A DNA stretch of 64,000 nucleotides, taken from NCBI RefSeq assembly GCF_003002895.1, contig NZ_PVTI01000004.1, forward strand, positions 100,710-164,709, in the 5' to 3' direction. Position numbers and translations under genes: made by a program. The notes beneath the pieces were generated by a model. It saw only the letters and a program-made list of their open reading frames with translations. It had not been told where the DNA came from and made no database searches. Origin of the DNA: Knoellia remsis. GTDB taxonomy: Bacteria; Actinomycetota; Actinomycetes; Actinomycetales; Dermatophilaceae. Within the stretch, counting starts at the first letter, position 1. Every line of letters begins with the position of its first letter. Below are positions 34,888 to 43,658 of this stretch, one piece after another.

Positions 34888-35292
34888 TTATGGACCAAAC
34901 CTCGCGGACGCGCAACCCCTCACCCGGCAGCAATCGCATCCCCTTGTCAGGCGATCGTCTCGCCTCGCACCATCCACAGTCACTCTCAGCGGCGCGGGAT
35001 CCGCCCCGGCGTCGTCGGTGTAGTCGAGCACGTCGAGACCCGCGGTCGCGGCCACGTGCAGGAAGGACAGCATCTGGCAGGAGCTCGCGGCGAGGACGAG
35101 CAGCTGCTCGGGGTTGGCCCTCCCGGCGTCACCACGGAAGTGCGGATCAGCGCTCAGGGCAACGGGATTCGCCGCCGGGGGCACTGCTCCCTCGTGGTCC
35201 CGCGTGTATGCCGTGTAGCCGCCGCCCGTGGACCCCTCCCACGCGATCGTGGCGCGGTAGGTGTGGTCGCCGTTGTCGCGGCGCTCAGGCAT
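34888..35292 (-). pseudogene. OsmC-family protein truncated by the RHS island
   Basis: 134 codons. The first ~100 are typical OsmC: HTYRATIAWEGSTGGGYTAYTRDHEG, LSADPHFRGDAGRANPEQLLVLAASSCQMLSFLHVAATAGLDVLDYTDDA, including the first catalytic-type cysteine. From about residue 105 the sequence becomes Arg/Cys-rich and unlike the family, and the second cysteine (usually in an HxxCF context) is absent. The gene thus lost its 3' half at the RHS boundary. Its start overlaps the gcvT stop. Confidence 0.7.
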
Positions 35293-36397
35293 CGCGCACG
35301 CCCACCTCGACGAACGGGGGCTTCGTCACCGTCGCGGGCACTTCACGACCCCGGACGTCGATGACGACCTCGTCGCCGACCGCGACGGAGCCCTCGAGCT
35401 GGGCGAGGGCGATGCCCTGCTTGCGCGTCGGGCTGAACGTCCCCGAGGTCACCTCGCCGACGACCTCGCCGTCCTTGAGCACGGAGCAGTGCGCTCGCGG
35501 GATGCCGCGCCCGGTGACGACGAGACCGCGGTTCAGGCGGGACGTCTTCGCCGCGCGCTGCTCGGTGAGCGCGTCCTTGCCCCAGAAGGTCTCCTTGTCC
35601 CAGCCGACGGCCCACGCGGCCGCGGCCATGACCGGCGTGATCTCGGTGCTGAGGTCGTTGCCGTGCAAGGGATAGCCCATCTCGGTCCGCAGCGTGTCGC
35701 GCGCGCCGAGACCGGCCGGCATACCGCCCTGGTCGGCGACCGCGGACGCGAGGGCGTCCCACAGCGAGCCGGCCGCGTCCCAGGCGGGCACGAGCTCGTA
35801 GCCGCGCTCCCCCGTGTAGCCGGTGCGGCACACGATGACGGGCTGGCCCTGCCACTCGGTCTCGACGAAGCTCATGTAGTCGTGGTCGACCGGCAGCCCG
35901 AGGGCGGTGAGCACCTCGTCGCTGCGCGGACCCTGGACCGCGAACACGGCATACGCGTCGTGGAGGTTCTCGACCTCGATGCCCTCGGGAGCGGCGGCGC
36001 GCAGCAGGTCGACGACCGCGGCGGTGTTGGCGGCGTTGGGGATGAGGAAGACGTCGTCGTCGCTGCGGACATAGGCGATGAGGTCGTCGACGACACCGCC
36101 GTCGTCCTGGCAGCACAGGGTGTACTGCGCCTGGCCGGGACCGATGCGGCGCAGGTCGTTGGTCAGGCACGCGTTGACGAAGTCGACGGCGCTGACCTCG
36201 CCGGAGACGCGCGTGACGCGGGCCTTGCCGAGGTGACTCACGTCGAAGAGGCCCACCCGCTCACGGACACTCGTGTGCTCGGCGACGACACCGCCGCCGG
36301 GGTACTCGATCGGCATCTCCCACCCGCCGAAGTCGGCCATCTTCGCGCCGAGGGCGACGTGCCGGTCGTGGACGGGTGAACGCAGCAGATCGGTCAT
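35285..36397 (-). CDS. gcvT: Aminomethyltransferase (glycine cleavage T-protein)
   Basis: 370 residues. Transfers the aminomethyl-derived C1 unit from lipoylated H-protein to tetrahydrofolate. Motifs: [68 protein letters not shown] and [14 protein letters not shown]. The ATG lies 6 nt after TAGCGT (leaderless). Other gcv genes are outside the window. It precedes the truncated osmC. Confidence 0.95.
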   Translation of the reverse strand: MTDLLRSPVHDRHVALGAKMADFGGWEMPIEYPGGGVVAEHTSVRERVGLFDVSHLGKARVTRVSGEVSAVDFVNACLTNDLRRIGPGQAQYTLCCQDDGGVVDDLIAYVRSDDDVFLIPNAANTAAVVDLLRAAAPEGIEVENLHDAYAVFAVQGPRSDEVLTALGLPVDHDYMSFVETEWQGQPVIVCRTGYTGERGYELVPAWDAAGSLWDALASAVADQGGMPAGLGARDTLRTEMGYPLHGNDLSTEITPVMAAAAWAVGWDKETFWGKDALTEQRAAKTSRLNRGLVVTGRGIPRAHCSVLKDGEVVGEVTSGTFSPTRKQGIALAQLEGSVAVGDEVVIDVRGREVPATVTKPPFVEVGVRDA

Positions 36398-36498
36398 GGC
36401 CGCACGCTATCGCGCTGTGGTGGGCGCGCGCGTCGCGGCTAGGGTGCGGTGCGAAGGGGCGATGACCTCGCCCGCCGCGCACACTCACAGGAGCTCTC

Positions 36499-38040
36499 GT
36501 GCCCACCCTCAGCCTCACCACCCGCGACGCCGCGACCCTGCGCGCCGACGCCCTCGTCGTCGGCGCCGTGTCGACCGACGACGGCGCCGCCCTCGCCGAC
36601 GGACACGGTCTCCCCGGAGCCGCCGCGAAGCACCTCGCCACCGTCCTTGCCGACCTCGAGGCCAAGGGCGAGGCCGGTGAGGTGGTCCGCGTCGTCGCCG
36701 TGCCCGAGGTGGCCGCAACCGCGGTCGTCGTGACCGGCCTCGGCCCGGCCGCCGATATCACGCCGGACGTGTTGCGTGCCGGCGCCGGTACGGCGCTGCG
36801 CTCGGTCGCGTCGAAGAAGGCCGTCGCCGTCGCCCTCCCCGCCTCCGACGAGGCGGCGCTCGCCGCGGTCGCGGACGGCGCGTATGCCGGGTGCTACACC
36901 TTCGACGCCGGCTCCACGCGCGCATCGGGCACGACGAAGACCGCCAAGGGCAAGGCCTCATCAAGGAAGGCTGCCCCGGGCGACGGTCCGAAGATCACGG
37001 TCGTGTCGAGCATCGGCCAGGGCGCCGCGGTCAAGCGCGCCGTCGAGCGCGCCGGCGTCATCGGGTCCGCGCGCGACCTCGCCCGCGACCTCGTCAACAC
37101 CCCGCCGAACCAGCTCACGCCACAGCTCTTCGTCGACCGGGTCAAGAAGGCCGCGGCCGCATCGTCGGGCAAGGTCACCGTCAGCGTCCTCGACGAGAAG
37201 GCGCTCGCCAAGGGCGGGTTCGGCGGCATCGTCGGCGTCGGCCAGGGCTCCGCCAACCCGCCGCGCATCGTGACGATGAGCTATGTCCCGTCCGGTCGCG
37301 GCAGCAAGGGCGGCTCGGTCGCCCTCGTCGGCAAGGGCATCACCTTCGACTCCGGCGGCCTGTGCATCAAGCCGGCCGGGAGCATGGTGACGATGAAGTG
37401 CGACATGGCCGGCGCGGCCGCCGTCGCGGCAGCCGTCATCGCCGCCGCCGAGCTCGGTGGCCCGGTCGCCGTCACCGGCTACCTCTGCCTCGCCGAGAAC
37501 ATGCCGAGCGGCACGGCGCAGCGCCCCGGCGACGTCGTGACGATGCGCAACGGCACGACCGTCGAGATCATCAACACCGACGCCGAAGGACGCATGGTCC
37601 TCGGCGACGGCCTCTGCCTCGCCTCGGAGGCCGGGCCCGACGTCATCGTCGACGTGGCGACGCTCACCGGTGCCGCCGTCGTGGCCCTCGGCAGCCGGGT
37701 CGCCGGTGTCATGGGCAACGACGACGACTTCCGCAGCCGCGTCGTGGACGCGGGGACCGCTGCGGGCGAGGCCTCGTGGGCGATGCCGCTCCCGAAGGAG
37801 CTGCGCGCCGGCCTCGACTCGACGGTCGCCGACCTCGCGCACACGGCCGAGCGGTGGGGCGGCATGCTCACGGCTGCGATCTTCCTCCAGGAGTTCGTCG
37901 GCGAAGGCATCCCGTGGGCGCACGTCGACATCGCCGGGCCGGCGTTCAACGAGAAGGGCCCGGACGGCGCCACCCCCAAGGGCGGCACCGGCTACGGCGT
38001 CGCGACCCTCGTGAACCTCATCGAGAACCACGGCAGCTGA
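36499..38040 (+). CDS. pepA: Leucyl aminopeptidase (M17)
   Basis: 513 residues; a cytoplasmic hexameric di-zinc aminopeptidase. Active-site segments: VGKGITFDSGGLCIKP, MVTMKCDMAGAAAV, the signature NTDAEGRMVLGD and a VATLTGA strand. GTG 36499 follows GGAGC. Divergent from gcvT; the same adjacency (gcvT, aminopeptidase) occurs, from memory, in M. tuberculosis. Confidence 0.95.
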   Translation: MPTLSLTTRDAATLRADALVVGAVSTDDGAALADGHGLPGAAAKHLATVLADLEAKGEAGEVVRVVAVPEVAATAVVVTGLGPAADITPDVLRAGAGTALRSVASKKAVAVALPASDEAALAAVADGAYAGCYTFDAGSTRASGTTKTAKGKASSRKAAPGDGPKITVVSSIGQGAAVKRAVERAGVIGSARDLARDLVNTPPNQLTPQLFVDRVKKAAAASSGKVTVSVLDEKALAKGGFGGIVGVGQGSANPPRIVTMSYVPSGRGSKGGSVALVGKGITFDSGGLCIKPAGSMVTMKCDMAGAAAVAAAVIAAAELGGPVAVTGYLCLAENMPSGTAQRPGDVVTMRNGTTVEIINTDAEGRMVLGDGLCLASEAGPDVIVDVATLTGAAVVALGSRVAGVMGNDDDFRSRVVDAGTAAGEASWAMPLPKELRAGLDSTVADLAHTAERWGGMLTAAIFLQEFVGEGIPWAHVDIAGPAFNEKGPDGATPKGGTGYGVATLVNLIENHGS

Positions 38041-38052
38041 CCAGCCCCCCTG

Positions 38053-38127
38053 CCACTTATTGCGCTTTGTGCACCCTTCCGGCGACGGTCACCGACCGCG
38101 CAACGGTGCACAAAGCGCAATAAGTGG
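38053..38127. terminator. Perfect 23-bp inverted repeat downstream of pepA
   Basis: Arms 38053-38075 and 38105-38127 (core TTATTGCGCTTTGTGCACC) are perfectly complementary, with a 29-nt loop. A/T-richer than surroundings. It lies between convergent pepA and the DUF5302 gene, so transcription termination is likely; the long loop is unusual for that. Confidence 0.6.
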
Positions 38128-38130
38128 GTA

Positions 38131-38185
38131 GTTCAGCACGTGGGTGGTTCAGCACGTGGGTGGTTCAGCACGTGGGTGGTTCAGC
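38131..38185. repeat. Tandem 16-bp direct repeat, 3.4 copies
   Basis: GTTCAGCACGTGGGTG is repeated exactly three times (38131-38178) and begins a fourth copy (GTTCAGC) that contains the stop codon of the DUF5302 gene on the minus strand. Each unit holds the palindrome CACGTG. Copy number is likely variable between strains. Confidence 0.85.
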
Positions 38186-38372
38186 CGGACTTGCGACGGA
38201 ACATCTGGTCGCGGCCGGTCGTCTCCGGGCCGTGGTCGTGGTCGACCTTGGACCTCGCCGAGTGGTCCGAGACGTCGGTGCCGCCGTGGGAGTTCTTCTT
38301 GTCCAGCGCCTCGCGGAACTTCTTCTTCATGTCCTCGCTCGGGGTCGGGCGGGAGCTCTTCGAGTCGGTCAC
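38181..38372 (-). CDS. DUF5302 family small protein
   Basis: 63 residues, highly charged: SEDMKKKFREALDKKNSHGG, ending GRDQMFRRKSG. Matches the short actinobacterial DUF5302 family, with no known function. The GTG at 38372 is fixed by AGGAGG 4 nt upstream. Its stop codon lies in the tandem repeat. Confidence 0.7.
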   Translation of the reverse strand: MTDSKSSRPTPSEDMKKKFREALDKKNSHGGTDVSDHSARSKVDHDHGPETTGRDQMFRRKSG

Positions 38373-38511
38373 GGGGCCTCCTGGGCTCTCGGTCTGTCCT
38401 GCCACTCTGACACGCGCAACGGCGCGCGGCCACCGGGTTTGTCCGTCGTCGTCGGCGGACCCACGCAGGGCTGAGCCGGTCCCACTCCCGCTCCCGTCCG
38501 CGCGGGACTCC

Positions 38512-38856
38512 CTATTCCCGAGGGGTTCTCGGACCGCGCTGGCGGGCGTTCCAGTCGCGCATGCGCTGCGGGTAGCCGGTCTGGTTGACGTCGTAGGTCG
38601 GGAGCCGCAGCTCGGTCGCGAGCCGGAACCCGTCCTCGCGCGACGGCACGGCACGACGCGTCCACTCGCCGTCGTGCGCGATGAGGATGACCGTCGTCGC
38701 GGTGACGTTCGTCGCGGGCTCGACGTAGGCCTCCACTCCCCGGCGGCTCGCGGCGAACTCGCGGAAGTGGGTGCGCACCCGCTTGACGTCGTCCTTGGAG
38801 ACGGGCGCGGCGCCCGTCGCGGCACCCTCTCGGGGCTTCCGTCTCCACCACGCCAT
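38512..38856 (-). CDS. Hypothetical protein
   Basis: 114 residues; basic N-terminus (MAWWRRKPRE), then a compact alpha/beta domain (DDVKRVRTHFREFAASRRGVEAYVEPATNVTATTVILIAHDGEWTRRAV) and LPTYDVNQTGYPQRMRDWN near the end. The ATG lies 6 nt after TATCGT (leaderless). No family recognised. Confidence 0.65.
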   Translation of the reverse strand: MAWWRRKPREGAATGAAPVSKDDVKRVRTHFREFAASRRGVEAYVEPATNVTATTVILIAHDGEWTRRAVPSREDGFRLATELRLPTYDVNQTGYPQRMRDWNARQRGPRTPRE

Positions 38857-39072
38857 GACGCCACGATAGGTGCGGCGGCTGGGAGGTGACCGGGAATCAG
38901 CCGAATGCGCGCGGCATACGAGCCTCTCGCCTGTCCCCGCCGGCGCGCGTCGCATCGACCGGGCACACCTGCTGTGACGCCCGCCACGGTGCAGTGACAG
39001 GATGGCCTCACCGGCACGGCCGCAGCGAGACCCGCCGACCCGTGCCCCGCCAGCCACCGACCAGGAGCGCAG

Positions 39073-40452
39073 ATGCCGGACACCGCCGAGGACACCTACG
39101 ACGTCGTCATCCTCGGGGGTGGGAGCGGCGGCTACGCCTGCGCCTTCCGCGCCGCCGAGCTCGGCATGACGGTGGCCCTCGTCGAGAAGGCCAAGCTCGG
39201 AGGCACCTGCCTGCACGTCGGCTGCATCCCGACCAAGGCTCTCCTGCACGCGGCCGAGGTCGCCGACACCGCCCGCGAGGGCTCGCAGCTCGGCGTCAAC
39301 ACGACGCTGGAGTCGATCGACATGGCCGGCGTCAACGGCTACAAGGACGGCGTCATCGCCCGCCTCCACAAGGGCCTGCTCGGCCTGGCCAAGGCCCACA
39401 AGGTCGAGCTCGTCGAAGGCTCCGGCCGACTCCTCGACCGCTCCACCGTCGAGGTCGACGGGCGCCGCCTCACCGGCCGCAACGTCGTCCTCGCGACGGG
39501 CTCACAGCCGAAGACGCTGCCCGGCCTCGAGATCGGCGGCCGCATCATGACGAGCGAGCAGGCCCTCGCCCTGGACACCGTGCCCGAGCGCGTCGTCGTC
39601 CTCGGTGGCGGCGTCATCGGCGTCGAGTTCGCGTCGGTGTTCCGCTCGTTCGGCTCCGAGGTGACCGTCGTCGAGGCACTGCCCCGGCTCGTGGCCGCCG
39701 AGGACGAGGCGGTGTCCAAGGTGCTCGAGCGGGCCTTCCGCAAGCGCGGCATCACCGCCCGCACCGGCGTGGCGTTCGCCGGCGCGACGCAGGACGGCGA
39801 CGTCGTCACCGTCTCGCTCGAGGACGGCTCGACCATCGAGGCCGACCTGCTGCTCGTCGCCGTCGGTCGCGGCCCCGTCACGGAGGGGCTCGGCTACGAG
39901 GACGCCGGGGTCACCCTCGAGCGCGGCTTCGTCACGACCGACGAGCGCCTGCACACCGGGGTCGAGGGCGTGTATGCCGTGGGAGACATCGTGCCCGGCC
40001 TCCAGCTCGCACACCGCGGCTTCCAGCAGGGCATCTTCGTCGCCGAGGAGATCGCCGGGCTCGCACCCGCCGTCATCCCGGACTCGTCCATCCCGCGGGT
40101 GACCTACAGCAACCCCGAGATCGCCTCGGTCGGCCTCACCGAGGCCCAGGCCCGCGAGGCCCACGGCGAGGTCGAGACCTACGAGTACAACCTCGGCGGC
40201 AACGGCAAGTCCCAGATCCTGCAGACGCAAGGTTTCGTCAAGCTCGTGCGCGTCAAGGACGGTCCCGTCGTCGGTGTGCACATGGTCGGCGCCCGGATGG
40301 GTGAGCAGATCGGCGAGGCGCAGCTCATCGTCGGCTGGGAGGCCCACCCCGACGACGTCGCACCGCTCATCCACGCCCACCCCACCCAGAACGAGGCTCT
40401 CGGTGAGGCGCATCTGGCGCTCGCCGGCAAACCCCTGCATGCTCACAGCTAG
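39073..40452 (+). CDS. lpdA: Dihydrolipoyl dehydrogenase (E3)
   Basis: 459 residues; the FAD/NAD flavoprotein that reoxidises lipoyl groups. FAD site VVILGGGSGGYACAFRA, redox disulfide GGTCLHVGCIPTKALL, NAD site VVVLGGGVIGVEFASVF, second FAD motif GVYAVGDIV, and catalytic His-Glu in HAHPTQNEALGEA near the end. ATG 39073 follows AGGAG. It lies directly upstream of sucB, forming an E3-E2 pair. Confidence 0.96.
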   Translation: MPDTAEDTYDVVILGGGSGGYACAFRAAELGMTVALVEKAKLGGTCLHVGCIPTKALLHAAEVADTAREGSQLGVNTTLESIDMAGVNGYKDGVIARLHKGLLGLAKAHKVELVEGSGRLLDRSTVEVDGRRLTGRNVVLATGSQPKTLPGLEIGGRIMTSEQALALDTVPERVVVLGGGVIGVEFASVFRSFGSEVTVVEALPRLVAAEDEAVSKVLERAFRKRGITARTGVAFAGATQDGDVVTVSLEDGSTIEADLLLVAVGRGPVTEGLGYEDAGVTLERGFVTTDERLHTGVEGVYAVGDIVPGLQLAHRGFQQGIFVAEEIAGLAPAVIPDSSIPRVTYSNPEIASVGLTEAQAREAHGEVETYEYNLGGNGKSQILQTQGFVKLVRVKDGPVVGVHMVGARMGEQIGEAQLIVGWEAHPDDVAPLIHAHPTQNEALGEAHLALAGKPLHAHS

Positions 40453-40511
40453 ACCAGCAGTCGCACAACTAGAGTTGACGTACGCCACCGTCGATAAGGA
40501 GAACTGACACC

Positions 40512-42689
40512 ATGTCCGAACGTGTGACCATGCCCGCCCTCGGCGAGTCCGTGACCGAGGGCACCGTCACCCGGTGGCTGAAGAACGTCGGCGACCAGGT
40601 CGAGGTCGACGAGCCGCTGCTCGAGGTCTCGACCGACAAGGTCGACACCGAGATCCCCTCTCCCGTGGCCGGCACCCTCCAGGAGATCCTCGCCGAGGAG
40701 GACGAGACCGTCGAGGTCGGCGCCGACCTCGCCGTCATCGGCGACGGCCCCGCTGGTGAGGGAGACTCCTCCGGCGGCGCGTCGAGCGAGGGTTCCGACG
40801 CCGCCGCGCAGTCCACCGACGCCGGTTCGTCCGACTCCGGCTCGTCCGGCGAGAACGACGGCGACGCCGTCGACTCCGCGCAGGACCGCAACGCGGTGAC
40901 CGAGGCCGGCGACGAGGGCGGCCAGGACCCCGCCTCTCCGCAGACGGACGAGCCGCAGCAGGCGTCGCCCGAGGCCGCCGCCCGCGCCGACGAGGGCACG
41001 CAGGCCCCCGCGCAGGCTCAGCAGTCCGAGCAGTCCCAGCAGTCCGAGCAGCAGGCCGCGCCGCAGGAGCAGAGCGCGCCCGCATCCTCCGGTGGCTCAG
41101 GCGGCTCGACCGGCGGCTCGACCGGTAGTTCCGGCGGTGGCACGAAGGTGACCATGCCGGCGCTCGGTGAGTCGGTCACCGAGGGCACGATCACCCGCTG
41201 GCTCAAGGCCGAGGGCGACGAGGTCGCCGTCGACGAGCCCCTCCTCGAGGTCTCAACCGACAAGGTCGACACCGAGATCCCCTCCCCGGTCGCGGGCACG
41301 CTCACGAAGATCCTCGTCCAGGAGGACGAGACCGTGGAGGTCGGCGCCGACCTCGCCGTGGTTGGTGGCGACGCAGGTGGTTCCGACGCCGGTGGCTCGG
41401 ACGACTCCGGCGCCCAGGGCGGATCGCAGTCGCAGGCCGCCAGTGGCGAGGAGACCCAGCCCAGCGAGCCGGCCCCCGAGGTCCCGGCCGAGCCGTCCAC
41501 CGAGCAGTCCGAGCCCGAGAAGGCGCCGGACGCCGAGCAGGAGGAGCCCGCACAGGAGCAGCCGGAGCAGAAGGAGCCGAAGCAGCAGCAGGCTCCAGCC
41601 GAGACGACGCAGCAGTCCTCCGGTCAGACCGCGCAGGCCACCGCACCGGCCCCGCAGCAGTCGCAGCAGCAGGCTCCAGCCGCCCAGCAGTCCGAGCAGC
41701 CGAAGCAGCAGACGCCAAGCGCGGCCGAGCCGCAGGACGCGTCGGCCTACGTCACACCGCTCGTGCGCAAACTCGCCGCCGAGAACGGCATCGACCTCGC
41801 GTCCGTCAAGGGCACCGGGGTCGGCGGGCGCATCCGCAAGCAGGACGTCCTCGCCGCCGCCGAGGCCGCGAAGGCTCCCGCTCCCGCCGCGGAGGCTCCG
41901 GCCGCCGCGTCCGGTGGCGCAGCCACCCCGGCTGCCGCCGCGAAGCCCGCGGCCGCTGCTGAGGACACGAACCTGCGCGGTACGACGCAGCCGATGACCC
42001 GCCTGCGCAAGATGATCGCCAAGCGCATGGTCGAGTCGCTGCAGACGTCGGCGCAGCTCACGACGGTCGTCGAGGTCGACGTCACGAAGATCTCCCGCCT
42101 GCGCGACCGCGCCAAGGGAGACTTCGCCCGTCGCGAGGGCACGAAGCTCAGCTTCCTGCCGTTCTTCACCCTCGCCGCGGTCGAGGCACTCAAGGTGCAT
42201 CCGACGGTCAACGCGAGCATCGAGGACGACAACGTCGTCTACCACGGCACCGAGAACGTCGGGATGGCCGTCGACACCGAGAAGGGCCTCATCGTCCCGG
42301 TCGTCAAGAACGCCGGCAACCTCAACATCGCCGGCCTCGCCCGGGCGATCGCCGACGTCGCCGAGCGCACGCGCACCAACAAGATCACGCCCGACGACCT
42401 CGCCGGTGGCACGTTCACCATCACGAACACCGGGTCGCGCGGCGCGCTCTTCGACACCCCGATCATCAACCAGCCGCAGGTCGCGATCCTCGGCACGGGT
42501 GCGGTCGTGAAGCGGCCGGTCGTCGTCACCGACGCCGACGGCGGCGAGACGATCGCCATCCGCTCGATGGTCTACCTCGCCCTCTCCTACGACCACCGGA
42601 TCGTCGACGGCGCCGACGCCGCGCGGTTCCTCTCCACGGTCAAGGAGCGGCTCGAGGAGGGCAACTTCGAGGCCGACCTCGGGCTCTGA
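40512..42689 (+). CDS. sucB: Dihydrolipoamide acyltransferase E2 (SucB, actinobacterial type)
   Basis: 725 residues. Two N-terminal lipoyl domains (about 1-80 and 213-290), each with the [19 protein letters not shown] lipoyl-lysine loop, joined by long Ser/Glu/Gln/Pro-rich low-complexity linkers. A peripheral-subunit binding domain is at about 413-450 ([16 protein letters not shown]...GRIRKQDVL), and the catalytic acyltransferase domain ends in [16 protein letters not shown] (His/Asp). Actinobacterial E2 of this type serves 2-oxoglutarate and pyruvate dehydrogenases. AAGGAG precedes ATG 40512. Confidence 0.95.
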   Translation: MSERVTMPALGESVTEGTVTRWLKNVGDQVEVDEPLLEVSTDKVDTEIPSPVAGTLQEILAEEDETVEVGADLAVIGDGPAGEGDSSGGASSEGSDAAAQSTDAGSSDSGSSGENDGDAVDSAQDRNAVTEAGDEGGQDPASPQTDEPQQASPEAAARADEGTQAPAQAQQSEQSQQSEQQAAPQEQSAPASSGGSGGSTGGSTGSSGGGTKVTMPALGESVTEGTITRWLKAEGDEVAVDEPLLEVSTDKVDTEIPSPVAGTLTKILVQEDETVEVGADLAVVGGDAGGSDAGGSDDSGAQGGSQSQAASGEETQPSEPAPEVPAEPSTEQSEPEKAPDAEQEEPAQEQPEQKEPKQQQAPAETTQQSSGQTAQATAPAPQQSQQQAPAAQQSEQPKQQTPSAAEPQDASAYVTPLVRKLAAENGIDLASVKGTGVGGRIRKQDVLAAAEAAKAPAPAAEAPAAASGGAATPAAAAKPAAAAEDTNLRGTTQPMTRLRKMIAKRMVESLQTSAQLTTVVEVDVTKISRLRDRAKGDFARREGTKLSFLPFFTLAAVEALKVHPTVNASIEDDNVVYHGTENVGMAVDTEKGLIVPVVKNAGNLNIAGLARAIADVAERTRTNKITPDDLAGGTFTITNTGSRGALFDTPIINQPQVAILGTGAVVKRPVVVTDADGGETIAIRSMVYLALSYDHRIVDGADAARFLSTVKERLEEGNFEADLGL

Positions 42690-42721
42690 CACAGGGCAGC
42701 GCCCACGGGAGCCTGACACCC

Positions 42722-43615
42722 ATGACACAGCGCATCGTCGTCGCCGGATCCTCCGGACTGATCGGCGGTGCGCTGTGTCGTTCCCTCGAACGTGACGGCC
42801 ACACCGTCGTCCGGCTCGTCCGCCGCCCACCCGAGGCGCCCGGCCAGGTGCAGTGGGACCCCTCGACCCGACGGCTCGACCCCGTCGTCCTCGAGGGCGC
42901 CGATGCCGTCGTCAACCTCGCCGGCGCGGGCCTCGGGGACAAGCGGTGGAACCCCGAGGTGCGGGCCGAGCTCATCCGCTCCCGCACCGACACGACCACC
43001 GCGATCGCCGAGGCGGTCGCGGCCACCGGATCCCGTATGCCGTTCCTCGCCGGCTCGGCCGTGGGCTACTACGGCGACCGCGGCGACGAGGTGCTGACCG
43101 AGGACAGCTCCGGGGGCAGTGGCTTCCTCGCGGACCTCGTCCGGGCCTGGGAGGGCGCGGCAGAACCCGCACGTGCGGCCGGGTCCCGGGTGGCGCACCT
43201 GCGCACCGGCATCGTGCTCTCACCCGAGGGCGACGCCATGAAGCCGCTGCTCCGCCTTGCGAGGTTCGGCCTCGCCGGACCCCTCGGCGACGGCGAGCAG
43301 TACTGGTCGTGGATCACGCTCGAGGACCACGTCCGCGCCATGCGGCACGTGCTCGACTCCGAGCTCGACGGACCGGTCAACCTCACCGGGCCCGAGCCCG
43401 CCCGGCAGCGTGACATCGCCGCCGAGATCGGTCGGCAGCTGCACCGTCCCGCGGTGCTGCCGGCGCCCCGGCTCGCGCTGCGTGCCGTCGTGGGCGAGAT
43501 GGCCGACGACATCGTTGCGAGCCAGCGTGCCCTGCCGGCCCGGCTGCGCGAGAACGGGTTCGACTTCGAGCACTCCACCTTGCCCGAGGCCGTGCGCTGG
43601 CTCCTCGACGCCTGA
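42722..43615 (+). CDS. TIGR01777-family NAD(P)-dependent epimerase-like protein
   Basis: 297 residues; short-chain dehydrogenase fold with the nucleotide loop GSSGLIGGALCRSLERDGHTVV, the GADAVVNLAG strand, and AVGYYGDRGDEVLTEDS. The C-terminal DUF1731 part (LPAPRLALRAVVGEMADDIVASQRALPARLRENGFDFEH) is diagnostic. It lies 32 bp after sucB, as in M. tuberculosis (from memory); substrate unknown. Confidence 0.9.
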   Translation: MTQRIVVAGSSGLIGGALCRSLERDGHTVVRLVRRPPEAPGQVQWDPSTRRLDPVVLEGADAVVNLAGAGLGDKRWNPEVRAELIRSRTDTTTAIAEAVAATGSRMPFLAGSAVGYYGDRGDEVLTEDSSGGSGFLADLVRAWEGAAEPARAAGSRVAHLRTGIVLSPEGDAMKPLLRLARFGLAGPLGDGEQYWSWITLEDHVRAMRHVLDSELDGPVNLTGPEPARQRDIAAEIGRQLHRPAVLPAPRLALRAVVGEMADDIVASQRALPARLRENGFDFEHSTLPEAVRWLLDA

Positions 43616-43658
43616 GCAGCCGGGGGCCTGGATCGTCAGGCCGTCAGGACGTCAGCCG

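Noticed and set aside
38131..38185. CRISPR array
   Set aside because: The 16-bp units are directly contiguous with no spacers, so this is a simple tandem repeat.
41253..42830. 525-codon minus-strand frame opposite sucB
   Set aside because: Leu/Arg/Gly low-complexity mirror of the SucB linker and catalytic domain.
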